Source: an uncultured Lachnospiraceae bacterium (GTDB taxonomy: Bacteria > Bacillota > Clostridia > Lachnospirales > Lachnospiraceae). From it: a DNA stretch of 64,000 nucleotides. A program made the position numbers and the translations under genes. Position 1 is the first letter of the stretch, and each line of letters starts with the position of its first letter. The stretch covers positions 214,129 to 278,128 of the forward strand of contig CAJLRL010000001.1 of the NCBI GenBank assembly GCA_905209075.1, in the 5' to 3' direction. A model generated the notes under the pieces. The model saw nothing but the letters and a program-made list of their open reading frames with translations. It did not search any database and had not been told where the DNA came from. Of this stretch, positions 24,377 through 33,216 are shown one piece after another.

Positions 24377-25283
24377 AGAAAATAGGGAATTATTTCGGGA
24401 TGTAATTTTATTAACTTCTCAAAAATTAGAAGTGAGCGAAGATATTGTCGAAAAAGACTATTATGTAACCAGTATTCTAAAAAAGCTATCAGAGATAGAT
24501 TATCCAATCGTTTTTAAAGGTGGTACATCGCTCTCAAAAGCGTTCAATGTTATTGACCGTTTTTCTGAAGATATAGATATAACATTTACAGAGCATCTGG
24601 GTGAGGCAAGAAGGAAAAAGTTAAAATACAATATTATAAAGCCAATCGCAGATGATCTGGAGCTAAACATACGTAATTTTAATTCAGTGGAGAGCGACAA
24701 AAATCTCAATCATTATGATTTCTATTATGAATCTGTAGTGGGCGACAGAGTGCTGAATGCTATTCCACATTATGTGAAATTGGAAACTTCACTGATGTCT
24801 TATGCATTTCCTACAGAAAAAAGAAATTTAGAAAATTATATTTTCAAGGCTCTTGGGAAAACAGAAAATGAATTAATAGCTGCGTATGATTTAGAAACTT
24901 TTCAGATGAGAGTCCAGTCATTGAATAGAACTCTTATTGATAAAATATTTGCAGTATGTGATTACTATTTGCAAGGAAAAGCACATAGAAATGCAAGGCA
25001 TTTGTATGACATATACAAGTTATCAAAGTATGTTAGAATTGACAAAGATTTTCTTGAACTGGTAGGAGAGGTTCGCAATCATAGAATAGAAATGGGAACA
25101 AATATCGCTCCATCAGCTCCGTTAGAAGTTAATATACCAGAACTGGTTGAAAAAATATGTGATGATGATTTCTATAAGATTGATTATAAAGAAACTACGT
25201 TGAAATTGATTTCTGATAATTTAAGTTATGATGAAGTAAAAAATCATTATAGAGAAATCGCAATAAAGATATTCGAAAATTAA
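24363..25283 (+). CDS. AbiEii-type nucleotidyltransferase toxin
   Basis: Start at ATG 24363 (306 residues), 7 bases after GGAG and inside the antitoxin gene. The DNA polymerase beta-like nucleotidyltransferase motif is intact: FKGGTSLSKAFNVI followed by RFSEDIDITF with the catalytic D-x-D. KDYYVTSILKKL precedes it, and KIFAVCDYYLQGKAHRNARHL (outlined by R--RHLYDIYKL) is a later conserved helix. AbiE toxins of this type modify tRNA and block growth of phage-infected cells; that activity is family knowledge. A strong terminator closes the pair. Confidence 0.85.
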   Translation: MYLHKENRELFRDVILLTSQKLEVSEDIVEKDYYVTSILKKLSEIDYPIVFKGGTSLSKAFNVIDRFSEDIDITFTEHLGEARRKKLKYNIIKPIADDLELNIRNFNSVESDKNLNHYDFYYESVVGDRVLNAIPHYVKLETSLMSYAFPTEKRNLENYIFKALGKTENELIAAYDLETFQMRVQSLNRTLIDKIFAVCDYYLQGKAHRNARHLYDIYKLSKYVRIDKDFLELVGEVRNHRIEMGTNIAPSAPLEVNIPELVEKICDDDFYKIDYKETTLKLISDNLSYDEVKNHYREIAIKIFEN

Positions 25284-25315
25284 AGGGACATGCTAGTCCG
25301 GGTATTTTCAAACAG

Positions 25316-25357
25316 CCTCCAGGCATGCTGATCAGACATCAGCACCTGGAGGTTTTT
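25316..25357 (+). terminator. Terminator of the AbiE pair
   Basis: CCTCCAGG-CA-TGCTG pairs with CAGCA-CCTGGAGG (2-base bulge), followed by TTTTTT. Together with the antitoxin promoter it makes the AbiE pair a closed cassette. Confidence 0.85.
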
Positions 25358-25385
25358 TAATGTACACAACAATATCTTGACTTAT

Positions 25386-25425
25386 GATACAAAATGTTTA
25401 CATCTGCCATGTATAGTTATATCAA
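25386..25425 (+). promoter_or_regulatory. Promoter and shared motif before lipoprotein 1
   Basis: GATACAAAATGTTTACATC (25386-25404) recurs with one change at 26913-26931, upstream of the next paralogue. TTTACA (25397-25402) and TATCAA (25420-25425), 17 bp apart, form a plausible promoter, so the motif may be an operator over the -35 element. Confidence 0.4.
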
Positions 25426-25451
25426 CAAAGGGTATTAAGGAGAGCGGGTAT

Positions 25452-26912
25452 ATGGAAAAACAAAGGAAAAGCACAATAAATCGAAGGAAAATCCTCACCG
25501 CAGCAATAGCGGAGGCTGTGATACTTACCACACTGGCAGGCTGCGCAGATAAAAGGGTAGATTACGGCACTGATACGGAAAATATGACAAAAAGTACTGT
25601 ATGTAATGTGAAGGATTTTAGTACAGAGGCGACCTACAGCGATGAATTTTCCGTGCAGACAGAAATTGGAAATGTAAATATAGATATAAGTGCAAAAGTG
25701 GAACTGCCTGATTGTAAGACAATGTCAGTAGTTGAAGTGGAAAAGATACCTTATTCTGCAAAGCTCAAGGAAAAGGTATTGAAGGCATACTTTGGAGAGT
25801 CACAGATTTATTACTATGATAAAGAACATTGGACAAAAACACAGCTTCAAAATCTCATTGATTCCATAAATTCCTCAACAACACCAACTGATACATCTGG
25901 CACAGGAAACAGAGCTGAGCTTTTGAAGGAATATACGCATTATCTGGAAAATGCCGGTGATGAATGGACTATAGCTACAGAGTATGATTCATGTGATGAG
26001 TTTGTAGGGAAAAAAGGAAACACCTGGTATAACGTGAATTTTGTTGCAGATGGTGATGAAAATAAATGGCTGTCGGGAATTGGCGCAGGTCCGATTGAGG
26101 GATATACCAAAAAGGCAGGAAGTAATGAATATGAGTGGAGCAATATATTTAACGATGGATATGTGCAGCAATACTTTGGACCGGATTCACTCATGGAATA
26201 TGATACGGTATATGATATCACGGATTCACAGGATACATCGGGAGCGGAAATTGCGCAGGAGGAAAATGAATCGGGTATCACAATAGAAGAAGCGGGGAAT
26301 ATGATAGACAGTTTTTTGAAAGAGACAGGTTTTTCATCCATCCCGCAGACTGAGAGCTCGCAGCTGAAATGGAGTGGATATAACGAAAGAGCCGATCAGG
26401 TGTATCAGAAAGATGATATACATGAGTGTGTAAGTGGTTATAGATTTTACTACAATATCGGAGTTGACGGAATGTTATTTGATGACGATTTAAACCCGAT
26501 GGATTACAGCGGATACAATATGAAATATGGTGATAGTATAGAGGATACTTTTGATAATGAATTCTACAATTTTTATGTTGATAAATATGGTATAGGTACT
26601 TTTTATATAGACTGCCCGGTAAGTATAGTAAGAAAACAGGAAAATGTAGAAATGCTTCCTTTGGAAAATATATTTGATATTGCCCGGGATGAGCTTAAAA
26701 ACAATGCTGATGAATATGTACTGGATACAAATGTAAAGTATTACACTCTAAAACTTGCATACATAAGGGTAAACAACCGGACGGATATGCAAAAATACAG
26801 TTATATTCCGGCATGGAGTCTGGAATTGCTGCAGAAAGGCACTACAAATGCATGCCCTGTATTTATCAACGCGATTGACGGAAGTGTGATACATCCGGAC
26901 GATCTGAGTTAA
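25452..26912 (+). CDS. Lipoprotein paralogue 1 (KVDYG family)
   Basis: The AAGGAG site indicates ATG 25452 (486 residues). A long N-terminal signal ends in the lipobox LAGC, so the protein is a membrane-anchored surface lipoprotein. The family core is visible: RVDYGTDTEN after the Cys, an SVVEVEKIPYSAKLKEKVL block, AYFGESQIYYYDKEHWTKTQL, and a C-terminal YSYIPAWSLELL...VFINAIDGSVI. Three further copies lie at 26998, 28346 and 40028. I believe such proteins are annotated DUF6034, but this is from memory. They sit around ABC transporters with adaptor lipoproteins and two-component systems, so a sensing or substrate-capture role at the membrane is inferred. Confidence 0.7.
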   Translation: MEKQRKSTINRRKILTAAIAEAVILTTLAGCADKRVDYGTDTENMTKSTVCNVKDFSTEATYSDEFSVQTEIGNVNIDISAKVELPDCKTMSVVEVEKIPYSAKLKEKVLKAYFGESQIYYYDKEHWTKTQLQNLIDSINSSTTPTDTSGTGNRAELLKEYTHYLENAGDEWTIATEYDSCDEFVGKKGNTWYNVNFVADGDENKWLSGIGAGPIEGYTKKAGSNEYEWSNIFNDGYVQQYFGPDSLMEYDTVYDITDSQDTSGAEIAQEENESGITIEEAGNMIDSFLKETGFSSIPQTESSQLKWSGYNERADQVYQKDDIHECVSGYRFYYNIGVDGMLFDDDLNPMDYSGYNMKYGDSIEDTFDNEFYNFYVDKYGIGTFYIDCPVSIVRKQENVEMLPLENIFDIARDELKNNADEYVLDTNVKYYTLKLAYIRVNNRTDMQKYSYIPAWSLELLQKGTTNACPVFINAIDGSVIHPDDLS

Positions 26913-26931
26913 GATACAGAATGTTTACATC
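26913..26931 (+). promoter_or_regulatory. Repeat of the lipoprotein upstream motif
   Basis: GATACAGAATGTTTACATC differs from 25386-25404 at one of 19 positions and begins right after the stop of lipoprotein 1. No convincing -10 follows at 17 bp, so this copy may serve binding rather than initiation. Confidence 0.35.
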
Positions 26932-26997
26932 AGACCGTACCTTCACAGGAATAATTATGTTGTAGAAAAAATGTGATATATCAGGGAGGATTGGCAT

Positions 26998-28335
26998 ATG
27001 AGAAAACACACAAGAATACTCGCAGCGGCTATGACGATTGTTGAAGCGATAGTAATCATCTCACTCACAGGCTGCTCAGGCAAAAAAGTAGATTATGGGA
27101 ATGAGAGCGAAAGTAAAGAGACAAAAAATATGTCTGCCTTAGCTGATATCAAGGCAGACTCCGACTGGAAGGAAAACTTTACAATACAGACCGGCAATGG
27201 CGAGAAAACAGTATATATAAATGCAAATATTGTAGTTCCGGACTTCGATAACATGTCGGTTGTTGAGGTGGAAAATGTAAAGATAGATGCTGATTACAAA
27301 AAGCGTTTTCTGGATTTATATTTTGGTGGGAACGAGTACTATTATCACGATCCGGATCATTATACTGTTGACGAACTGAATGAGGTCATAGAGGACTGGC
27401 AGAAAACACAGGATGATACTCACAGTGAGTGGTTGGAACAGCAGCTGGCTGAATACAGGGATAAGCTTGAAACGGCAAAGACTACTTATACCGTGGCAAA
27501 GGATCTCGAAAACTGTGAAGTATTTGCAGGCTACAAAGGTGATGTGTTCTGTGAGGTGGAGTTTGAGGCTCACAAGGTACATGCTTACGCCTGGTATCAG
27601 TCCGGGACAGATTATGGTCCACCATCTTTAAGGAATGAGGACTATGATACCATAACGCAGACTTTTCAGGATGATGATCTAAAGGATAAGGCAGACGAGA
27701 CCTCAAATGAGGGCAGTAAATCTGCCGCATCAGCCAAAAAAGAAGCCGGGAATTTCCTTAGTAAATTGGGAATGCAGGATCTGGTGGAACGAGGTGAATG
27801 TGAGTGCGGCTGGATAGGGTTTAATAACAGCGAAGAAGGAAATGATTATCAGACAGCAACGTGGGGATATATTTATTCATACGCGACCGGCATAGACGGC
27901 ATCACATTTAAGGATGGATTGGATAGGGATACCTATTTGTCGGTGTATGAAACAAATGATAGTGATACAGATGATGTTACACTGCCTGACAGTACACTTC
28001 TTACAGTCACGGATGATGGAATAATCGATGTGCAGTTGGAATATCCGGTAAATGTAACACAGATCTATAAGGATGTGGAGCTTATTTCTCTGAAAAATAT
28101 AGAGCAGATCATCAAGGCGGAGATTACGGAAAATCCTGATAAATATGATACTACATCGTCATTTAATAAGCTGCAGCTTGGTTATTTGAAGATAAGAAGT
28201 GACAGTGAACCGGGAAAATACAGCTATGTTCCGGCGTGGGCACTGTCACGTATGGTAGACTACTCCAGTGAGCGAAATGCTATCTTTGTAAACGCTATAG
28301 ATGGAACGATCATAGATTTGGAAAATTCACTGTAA
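26998..28335 (+). CDS. Lipoprotein paralogue 2 (KVDYG family)
   Basis: 445 residues, GGGAGG site. Signal peptide ends LTGC; after the Cys comes SGKKVDYGNESES. It shares with paralogues 1 and 3 the SVVEVENVKIDADYKK-F block, LYFGGNEYYYHDPDHYTVDEL, a W-GYIYSYATGIDGI segment and the C-terminal YSYVPAWAL...FVNAIDGTII. The variable middle is Glu/Lys-rich and probably helical. Ten bases separate it from paralogue 3, so they are co-translated. Function unknown. Confidence 0.7.
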   Translation: MRKHTRILAAAMTIVEAIVIISLTGCSGKKVDYGNESESKETKNMSALADIKADSDWKENFTIQTGNGEKTVYINANIVVPDFDNMSVVEVENVKIDADYKKRFLDLYFGGNEYYYHDPDHYTVDELNEVIEDWQKTQDDTHSEWLEQQLAEYRDKLETAKTTYTVAKDLENCEVFAGYKGDVFCEVEFEAHKVHAYAWYQSGTDYGPPSLRNEDYDTITQTFQDDDLKDKADETSNEGSKSAASAKKEAGNFLSKLGMQDLVERGECECGWIGFNNSEEGNDYQTATWGYIYSYATGIDGITFKDGLDRDTYLSVYETNDSDTDDVTLPDSTLLTVTDDGIIDVQLEYPVNVTQIYKDVELISLKNIEQIIKAEITENPDKYDTTSSFNKLQLGYLKIRSDSEPGKYSYVPAWALSRMVDYSSERNAIFVNAIDGTIIDLENSL

Positions 28336-28345
28336 AGGAGAGGCT

Positions 28346-29788
28346 ATGAAGAGGAAAAACGTTATTATACCGGCAGCAGTTCTTGCAATAGCATTAACCG
28401 GCTGTTCAGGAAAAAAAGTAGATTACAATATGGAAACTGAAAATATAAACACAAAAGCAGGAAGCGATATAAGCGCGTTTGACGACAGTACGAAATGGAA
28501 TGACAGCTTTTCTGTTGAGACATCGGACAAAAGTGTGGATGTGGATATTTCAGCAGACATTACCCTGCCGGACTGTAAAAGCATGTCGGTTGTTGAGGTG
28601 CAGAATATAAAGGTGGATGCCGATTTCAAAAAGAGTGTGATAGAGGCTTATTTTGGCGATAGTACCGTATATTACCATGACATACTTCATTATACGAAAG
28701 AAGAGATCTATCACAGTATGGAAGTTGTCAAAAATGAGATTGCCGGGTATCAGCAGGAAATTGATGCGGGTGATCTTACAGAAGATGGCATAAGCAGGGT
28801 GATGAAAACAGAAAATGATCTGCTGGAACAGTATGAAAAGGCAGAACCGTCTGCACTGGATACGCGTGAAATAGCCACAGATTATACGGATTGTAATGAG
28901 TATCTGGGATATATTGGTAATGTTTTCTGTGAGCTTAGATTTGGAATTGCTGAGGACGGCTCTCTTGAATATATTTCAGCACAGCCTCTTAAGGCGGGAA
29001 GTGAGGGCACATCATATGATGACAGTGAGTATGGCTATTACGGACCACCATCATTTGCAGAGGAGCAGGGTGTAGAGGGCTTGAATGGAGGTTCTACAGG
29101 TGGAGATACTACATCTTCATATGACAACGAGTGTGTATTGACCAAAGACGAAGCTGTAAAGAAGGCAGAAGAATTTCAAAATAAATTAGGCAGGGCTTCA
29201 CAGGTATATATAGTAACCTCAGACTACGAGTGGAGCGCAGGAGTGACCGTGAGCGTGGATGACGATGATGCCGTAAAAATTGATGATACAGAGAGTACTG
29301 TGAAAGATACAGCGTGGGGATATATCGTAGATTATGGTGAGGGTGTAGATGGCATAGCGTTTTGCAAGTCGCTCGATTTCACCCGGAATATGGATATATG
29401 GGAGAATCTCGATAACTATGATGATTTTATTCCATATGGCAATAGTTCCTTTATTGTGACGGATCTGGGAGTAACGGAATTTAGTATTTCTTATCCTGTT
29501 GATATTGTTAATGAGTCAAAAAACGTAGAACTCTTGTCAATGGACACTATAAAGGAGATCATCAAGGATGACATGACAAAAAACTCAGATCAGTATGATT
29601 TTACACAAAATCACACTTACAACAATCTAAAGCTCGGATATATCCGTTTGAAGGATGCATCTGACAAGGATAAATATACTTATGTTCCGGCATGGTGTCT
29701 GTCAAAACAGGATAAGGGCTACGACAGATATCCAGTGTATGTGAATGCGATAGACGGCACGATAATAAGGATTGATGATCTAATATAA
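28346..29788 (+). CDS. Lipoprotein paralogue 3 (KVDYG family)
   Basis: 480 residues with AAAGGAG site. The short signal ends LTGC and is followed by SGKKVDYNMETEN. The core motifs of the family recur (SVVEVQNIKVDADFKKSV, YFGDSTVYYHDILHYTKEE, WGYIVDYGEGVDGIAF, YTYVPAWCLS, YVNAIDGTII). Compared with paralogue 2 it has an extra acidic Ser/Gly-rich insert near residues 235-260. Tandem arrangement shows local gene duplication. Function unknown; probably works with the following transporter. Confidence 0.7.
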   Translation: MKRKNVIIPAAVLAIALTGCSGKKVDYNMETENINTKAGSDISAFDDSTKWNDSFSVETSDKSVDVDISADITLPDCKSMSVVEVQNIKVDADFKKSVIEAYFGDSTVYYHDILHYTKEEIYHSMEVVKNEIAGYQQEIDAGDLTEDGISRVMKTENDLLEQYEKAEPSALDTREIATDYTDCNEYLGYIGNVFCELRFGIAEDGSLEYISAQPLKAGSEGTSYDDSEYGYYGPPSFAEEQGVEGLNGGSTGGDTTSSYDNECVLTKDEAVKKAEEFQNKLGRASQVYIVTSDYEWSAGVTVSVDDDDAVKIDDTESTVKDTAWGYIVDYGEGVDGIAFCKSLDFTRNMDIWENLDNYDDFIPYGNSSFIVTDLGVTEFSISYPVDIVNESKNVELLSMDTIKEIIKDDMTKNSDQYDFTQNHTYNNLKLGYIRLKDASDKDKYTYVPAWCLSKQDKGYDRYPVYVNAIDGTIIRIDDLI

Positions 29789-29884
29789 GATACTGTTATT
29801 GGCTGCAATAAAGTTTATACATGGAGTTACATTTTTAGATAATAGATCAGGTTCATATTTTGATGGAAAAGATGTGAAAAATAT

Positions 29885-30874
29885 ATGATTAACAGAAAGA
29901 AAAAATATATAAGTCGTTTGACATTTGCCGCTGCAATTACATCTATTTTATTTTCGGGATGCGGGGCGGCACAAAAGGAGCTTGCACAGACGGACAGGAC
30001 TCCCTACGAGAAAATATCATACCAGACAGTTACGGTACAGAGCGGTTCACTCACACCGCAGACTACCATAAGCCTGAGAGCGCAGGGCTATACCAAGTTT
30101 TCCTATGGTGCGACAAACACGGAGCTTACGCTTGAAAAGGTGAATGTGGCAGTGGGTGATCATGTGAAAAAGGGCGATATACTGGTGGCTTTTAAATCCG
30201 GGGAGATACAGAAAAAGATTGAGGATTACAGCGGGCAGATCAGTCAGAATAAGCTTCTGGCAGAGCACTACAGGGCTATTATGAAAATCGATGATACTCA
30301 GGATTATTCAAGCGATATCGCCCAGCTTGATAAGGATACAGATGTTGCACAGCTTTATCTTGATGAGGCAGAGGAAAAACTGTCGAGATATCAGATCACG
30401 GCATCCGGGGATGGCACGATCACAGCAATGGATCATTCACTTTTGGCGGGAGTTTTTGAACCGGGCAGCAATCTCATAACAGAAATCAGCGGAAACGGCA
30501 ATTACGAGGCTGACAGACCGGAAGGCTATGACTTTAATGTGGGTGATGTATACACGGCGACAGCATCTGATATAGAATTTGAGCTTAAGGTAAAAGAGGT
30601 GGACGATAAAAAGATTGTTTTTGAACCGGTATCGGACATGTCGGCAGTATCGGATGCACAGATATTTTCCATGGAGGTGACGCGCCCTGCTATAGAAAAT
30701 GCTGTGTATGTGCAAAAGGACGCAGTGCATGAGAAGGATGGCAGATATTTTGTATACACGCTGGATGAGAATGGATACAGACAGGCGGTATGGATAAATG
30801 CCGGAGATCAGGTGGGAGATTACCGGATCATCACAGAAGGACTTAAAAGCGGGGATGAGGTGGTTTTGCAGTGA
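29885..30874 (+). CDS. MacA/HlyD-like membrane-fusion adaptor, lipoprotein
   Basis: 329 residues. The signal ends in FSGC, suggesting lipid anchoring. The barrel-sandwich (biotinyl-lipoyl-like) half-motif NVAVGDHVKKGDILVAF lies near residues 85-101, a short helical hairpin spans about 105-160, and the returning half is ITASGDGTITAMDHSLLAGVFEPGSNLI. The C-terminus (YVQKDAVHEKDGRYFVYTLDE..., ITEGLKSGDEVVL) is the membrane-proximal domain of RND/MacA adaptors. In a Gram-positive it would link extracellular substrate handling to the FtsX-type permease downstream. The stop overlaps the next start (GTGA). Confidence 0.8.
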   Translation: MINRKKKYISRLTFAAAITSILFSGCGAAQKELAQTDRTPYEKISYQTVTVQSGSLTPQTTISLRAQGYTKFSYGATNTELTLEKVNVAVGDHVKKGDILVAFKSGEIQKKIEDYSGQISQNKLLAEHYRAIMKIDDTQDYSSDIAQLDKDTDVAQLYLDEAEEKLSRYQITASGDGTITAMDHSLLAGVFEPGSNLITEISGNGNYEADRPEGYDFNVGDVYTATASDIEFELKVKEVDDKKIVFEPVSDMSAVSDAQIFSMEVTRPAIENAVYVQKDAVHEKDGRYFVYTLDENGYRQAVWINAGDQVGDYRIITEGLKSGDEVVLQ

Positions 30875-33216
30875 AGATCAGAAACATTTTATCAATAAAA
30901 AAGCTGGCAGTATTGGGGATATGTGTGTCGTTTTTGGCAGGCGGCTGTGGAAAAATGACAGAAAGCAGCATACCAGAGCTTGAGGAACCTGTAGCTTTAA
31001 ATGAAGCCTACAGACCTGTGGAATACGGTACGATCGGCTCCGTACAGGTACTGATGGCTACTGCGGTTCCGAGGGATTACTGCAATTACTATAGTGCAAA
31101 CGTAAACATTTCACAGATATATGTGGAGCCGGGGGATACTGTAAATGCCGGAGATGTGCTTGCTGTCTGTGATGTTGATGAGGCAAAAAAGCAGTTGCAG
31201 GAATGTCAGGCTGCGCTGGCGCATGAGAATGAGACATATGAGATATCAGCTCAGATCTCGGATACGCAGATCCGATTATGGGAGAGCCAGACCGCAGGGC
31301 AGGATAATAATGAGCCTGACCCGTCAGATGGAGCTGCGGATGACACGCATGAAACCGATGCAGACACAAATATTGATGAATATGCAGCAGTTACGGGTGA
31401 ATTTTCAACAGAACAGACGGATAAAAATGAGAGTACAGACGAGGATTACAACACGCAGATAGCCACAGAACAGGAAAATCAGCGGTACGATAAGCAGCTT
31501 CACGAATACCGCGTGCAAAAGATCAATGAGCAGATGGCTTTATATCAGCAGCTCGTTGATGATGGAACGCTTAAGGCAGCCCACAGCGGTCTTGTCTCTT
31601 ACACTAAGAAGCTGACAGAGGGAAGGTCAGCTGCGGCATACGAGAATATAGTCATTGTCTCAGATACAGATGACCTTGTGCTGGATATAAAAGATACAGC
31701 CATAAATGAGTACAAATACAGCGATTATGACAAGAAATATGTGATAGTCGATGGCGAAAAATATGATGTCACCGAGTCTCAATATACATCAGAGGTTTTG
31801 GTACTTTCGAAGATAAACAACCGCTATCCGGATGTGTGCGTGGAAAGCAGGGAAAAGCCGCATCTTACGGCTGGACAGATGTATCCGGTATATTTTGAAA
31901 AGACAAAAGCGGATCAGGCACTTGTAGTGGGGAAAGATTCCATCTATAAGGATGGCGATACGAGATATGTCTATGTGAAAAATGATGAGGGAGGCCGCGA
32001 GAAACGCATCATAACGACAGGTGAGTCTGATGAAAACTATACACAGGTCACAGAGGGATTGAAGGAGGGGGAGCTGGTCTACTACAATTCCACGGATCAG
32101 GTTCCGACAAAGTACAGTAAGTACACGGTAAAGAGGTCTGATTTTGACATAGCAAACTACGGTGTGCAGTACAGCAGATCTGACGCAGGGACGATAACCG
32201 AGACCTGTGATTATGAAGGACAGATCGTATCGGTCAATGTGAAGCAGGACGACACGGTAGAAAAGGGCATGCTGCTTTATGTGGTGGATACCGGAGAGGG
32301 CAAAGCTGCCATAACAGAGGCGAAAAATGCGATTGACTCGGAGAATGAATCATATGCGCAGAAGATCGCAGATTACGATAAACAGATCAGGGATTTATCT
32401 GAAGGCGGTAGCAGCACAGAAGAAAATAATCAGCAGGACGCAGAGCCTGATACAGCATATGATGAGCAGCAGTTGAAACTGAATTTACAGTTACTGGATC
32501 TGCAGAAAAAACTTGCCGGTGCAGACCACACCTATCAGCTTTCACAGCTACAGTCAGCATATGACAGCATAAGCGAAGGAAATGACGGCAAAGGAAATAT
32601 CTCAGTATATGCAAAAAATGCGGGAAAAGTTTCAAAGGTGAGTGTCAAGGCCGGAGATAATGTGGAGGAAGGTGCGGATATCCTGCAGATAACAGGAAAT
32701 TCCACAGATGTATTGCTGGTTCAGGTAAAGGATAGCAATAGCTATAAAGTCTATACGGACAATATAGCAGATGTGGGAGAACAGGTATCACTTGAACTGG
32801 ACGGCACAACGATCTATGGAAGCTGTATCGGCTTTGCAGGTTACGGCAGGGAAGCTCAAAAGGGATATGTAAATCAGGATGACAAGGGCGTGCATATCAC
32901 CGGAAACACGGATTCCGGATATGGAAATGCAGCATTTTATATAAAACTTGACAATGGAATACCGGATGATCTGACCAGGGCATCTGCCGTAAAGTTTTCC
33001 TATGTTTCCCTGAAAAAGGTGGTAGTGGTGCCGACCTCGATCATACACAAGCAGATTAATCCGATGGACAAAGAGGATATATCCTACTACGTGTGGAAAA
33101 TTGATGGGGACAGCGTGGTAAAGCAGCCGGTGATATTGAGCGATTACACATCAGGCAGCAACACACTTGTGCTTTACGGTATTGATGAGGGTGATGAAAT
33201 ATGTTTGGATTCGTAA
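30871..33216 (+). CDS. Double-length tandem adaptor lipoprotein
   Basis: 781 residues, GTG start coupled to the previous stop. Signal ends AGGC (weak lipobox). It contains two adaptor units in one chain. Unit 1: lipoyl half IYVEPGDTVNAGDVLAVCD near 84-102, coiled hairpin with a Glu/Asp-rich loop to about 230, return half, then the DSIYKDGDTRYVYV...VTEGLKEGELVYY end near 350-410. Unit 2: SVNVKQDDTVEKGMLLYVVD near 456-475, second hairpin, return VSVKAGDNVEEGADILQITG near 588-607, and the closing domain to DEGDEICLDS. Adaptors normally carry one such unit, so this is an internal duplication or fusion. It overlaps the permease gene by 16 bases. Confidence 0.8.
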   Translation: MKIRNILSIKKLAVLGICVSFLAGGCGKMTESSIPELEEPVALNEAYRPVEYGTIGSVQVLMATAVPRDYCNYYSANVNISQIYVEPGDTVNAGDVLAVCDVDEAKKQLQECQAALAHENETYEISAQISDTQIRLWESQTAGQDNNEPDPSDGAADDTHETDADTNIDEYAAVTGEFSTEQTDKNESTDEDYNTQIATEQENQRYDKQLHEYRVQKINEQMALYQQLVDDGTLKAAHSGLVSYTKKLTEGRSAAAYENIVIVSDTDDLVLDIKDTAINEYKYSDYDKKYVIVDGEKYDVTESQYTSEVLVLSKINNRYPDVCVESREKPHLTAGQMYPVYFEKTKADQALVVGKDSIYKDGDTRYVYVKNDEGGREKRIITTGESDENYTQVTEGLKEGELVYYNSTDQVPTKYSKYTVKRSDFDIANYGVQYSRSDAGTITETCDYEGQIVSVNVKQDDTVEKGMLLYVVDTGEGKAAITEAKNAIDSENESYAQKIADYDKQIRDLSEGGSSTEENNQQDAEPDTAYDEQQLKLNLQLLDLQKKLAGADHTYQLSQLQSAYDSISEGNDGKGNISVYAKNAGKVSKVSVKAGDNVEEGADILQITGNSTDVLLVQVKDSNSYKVYTDNIADVGEQVSLELDGTTIYGSCIGFAGYGREAQKGYVNQDDKGVHITGNTDSGYGNAAFYIKLDNGIPDDLTRASAVKFSYVSLKKVVVVPTSIIHKQINPMDKEDISYYVWKIDGDSVVKQPVILSDYTSGSNTLVLYGIDEGDEICLDS

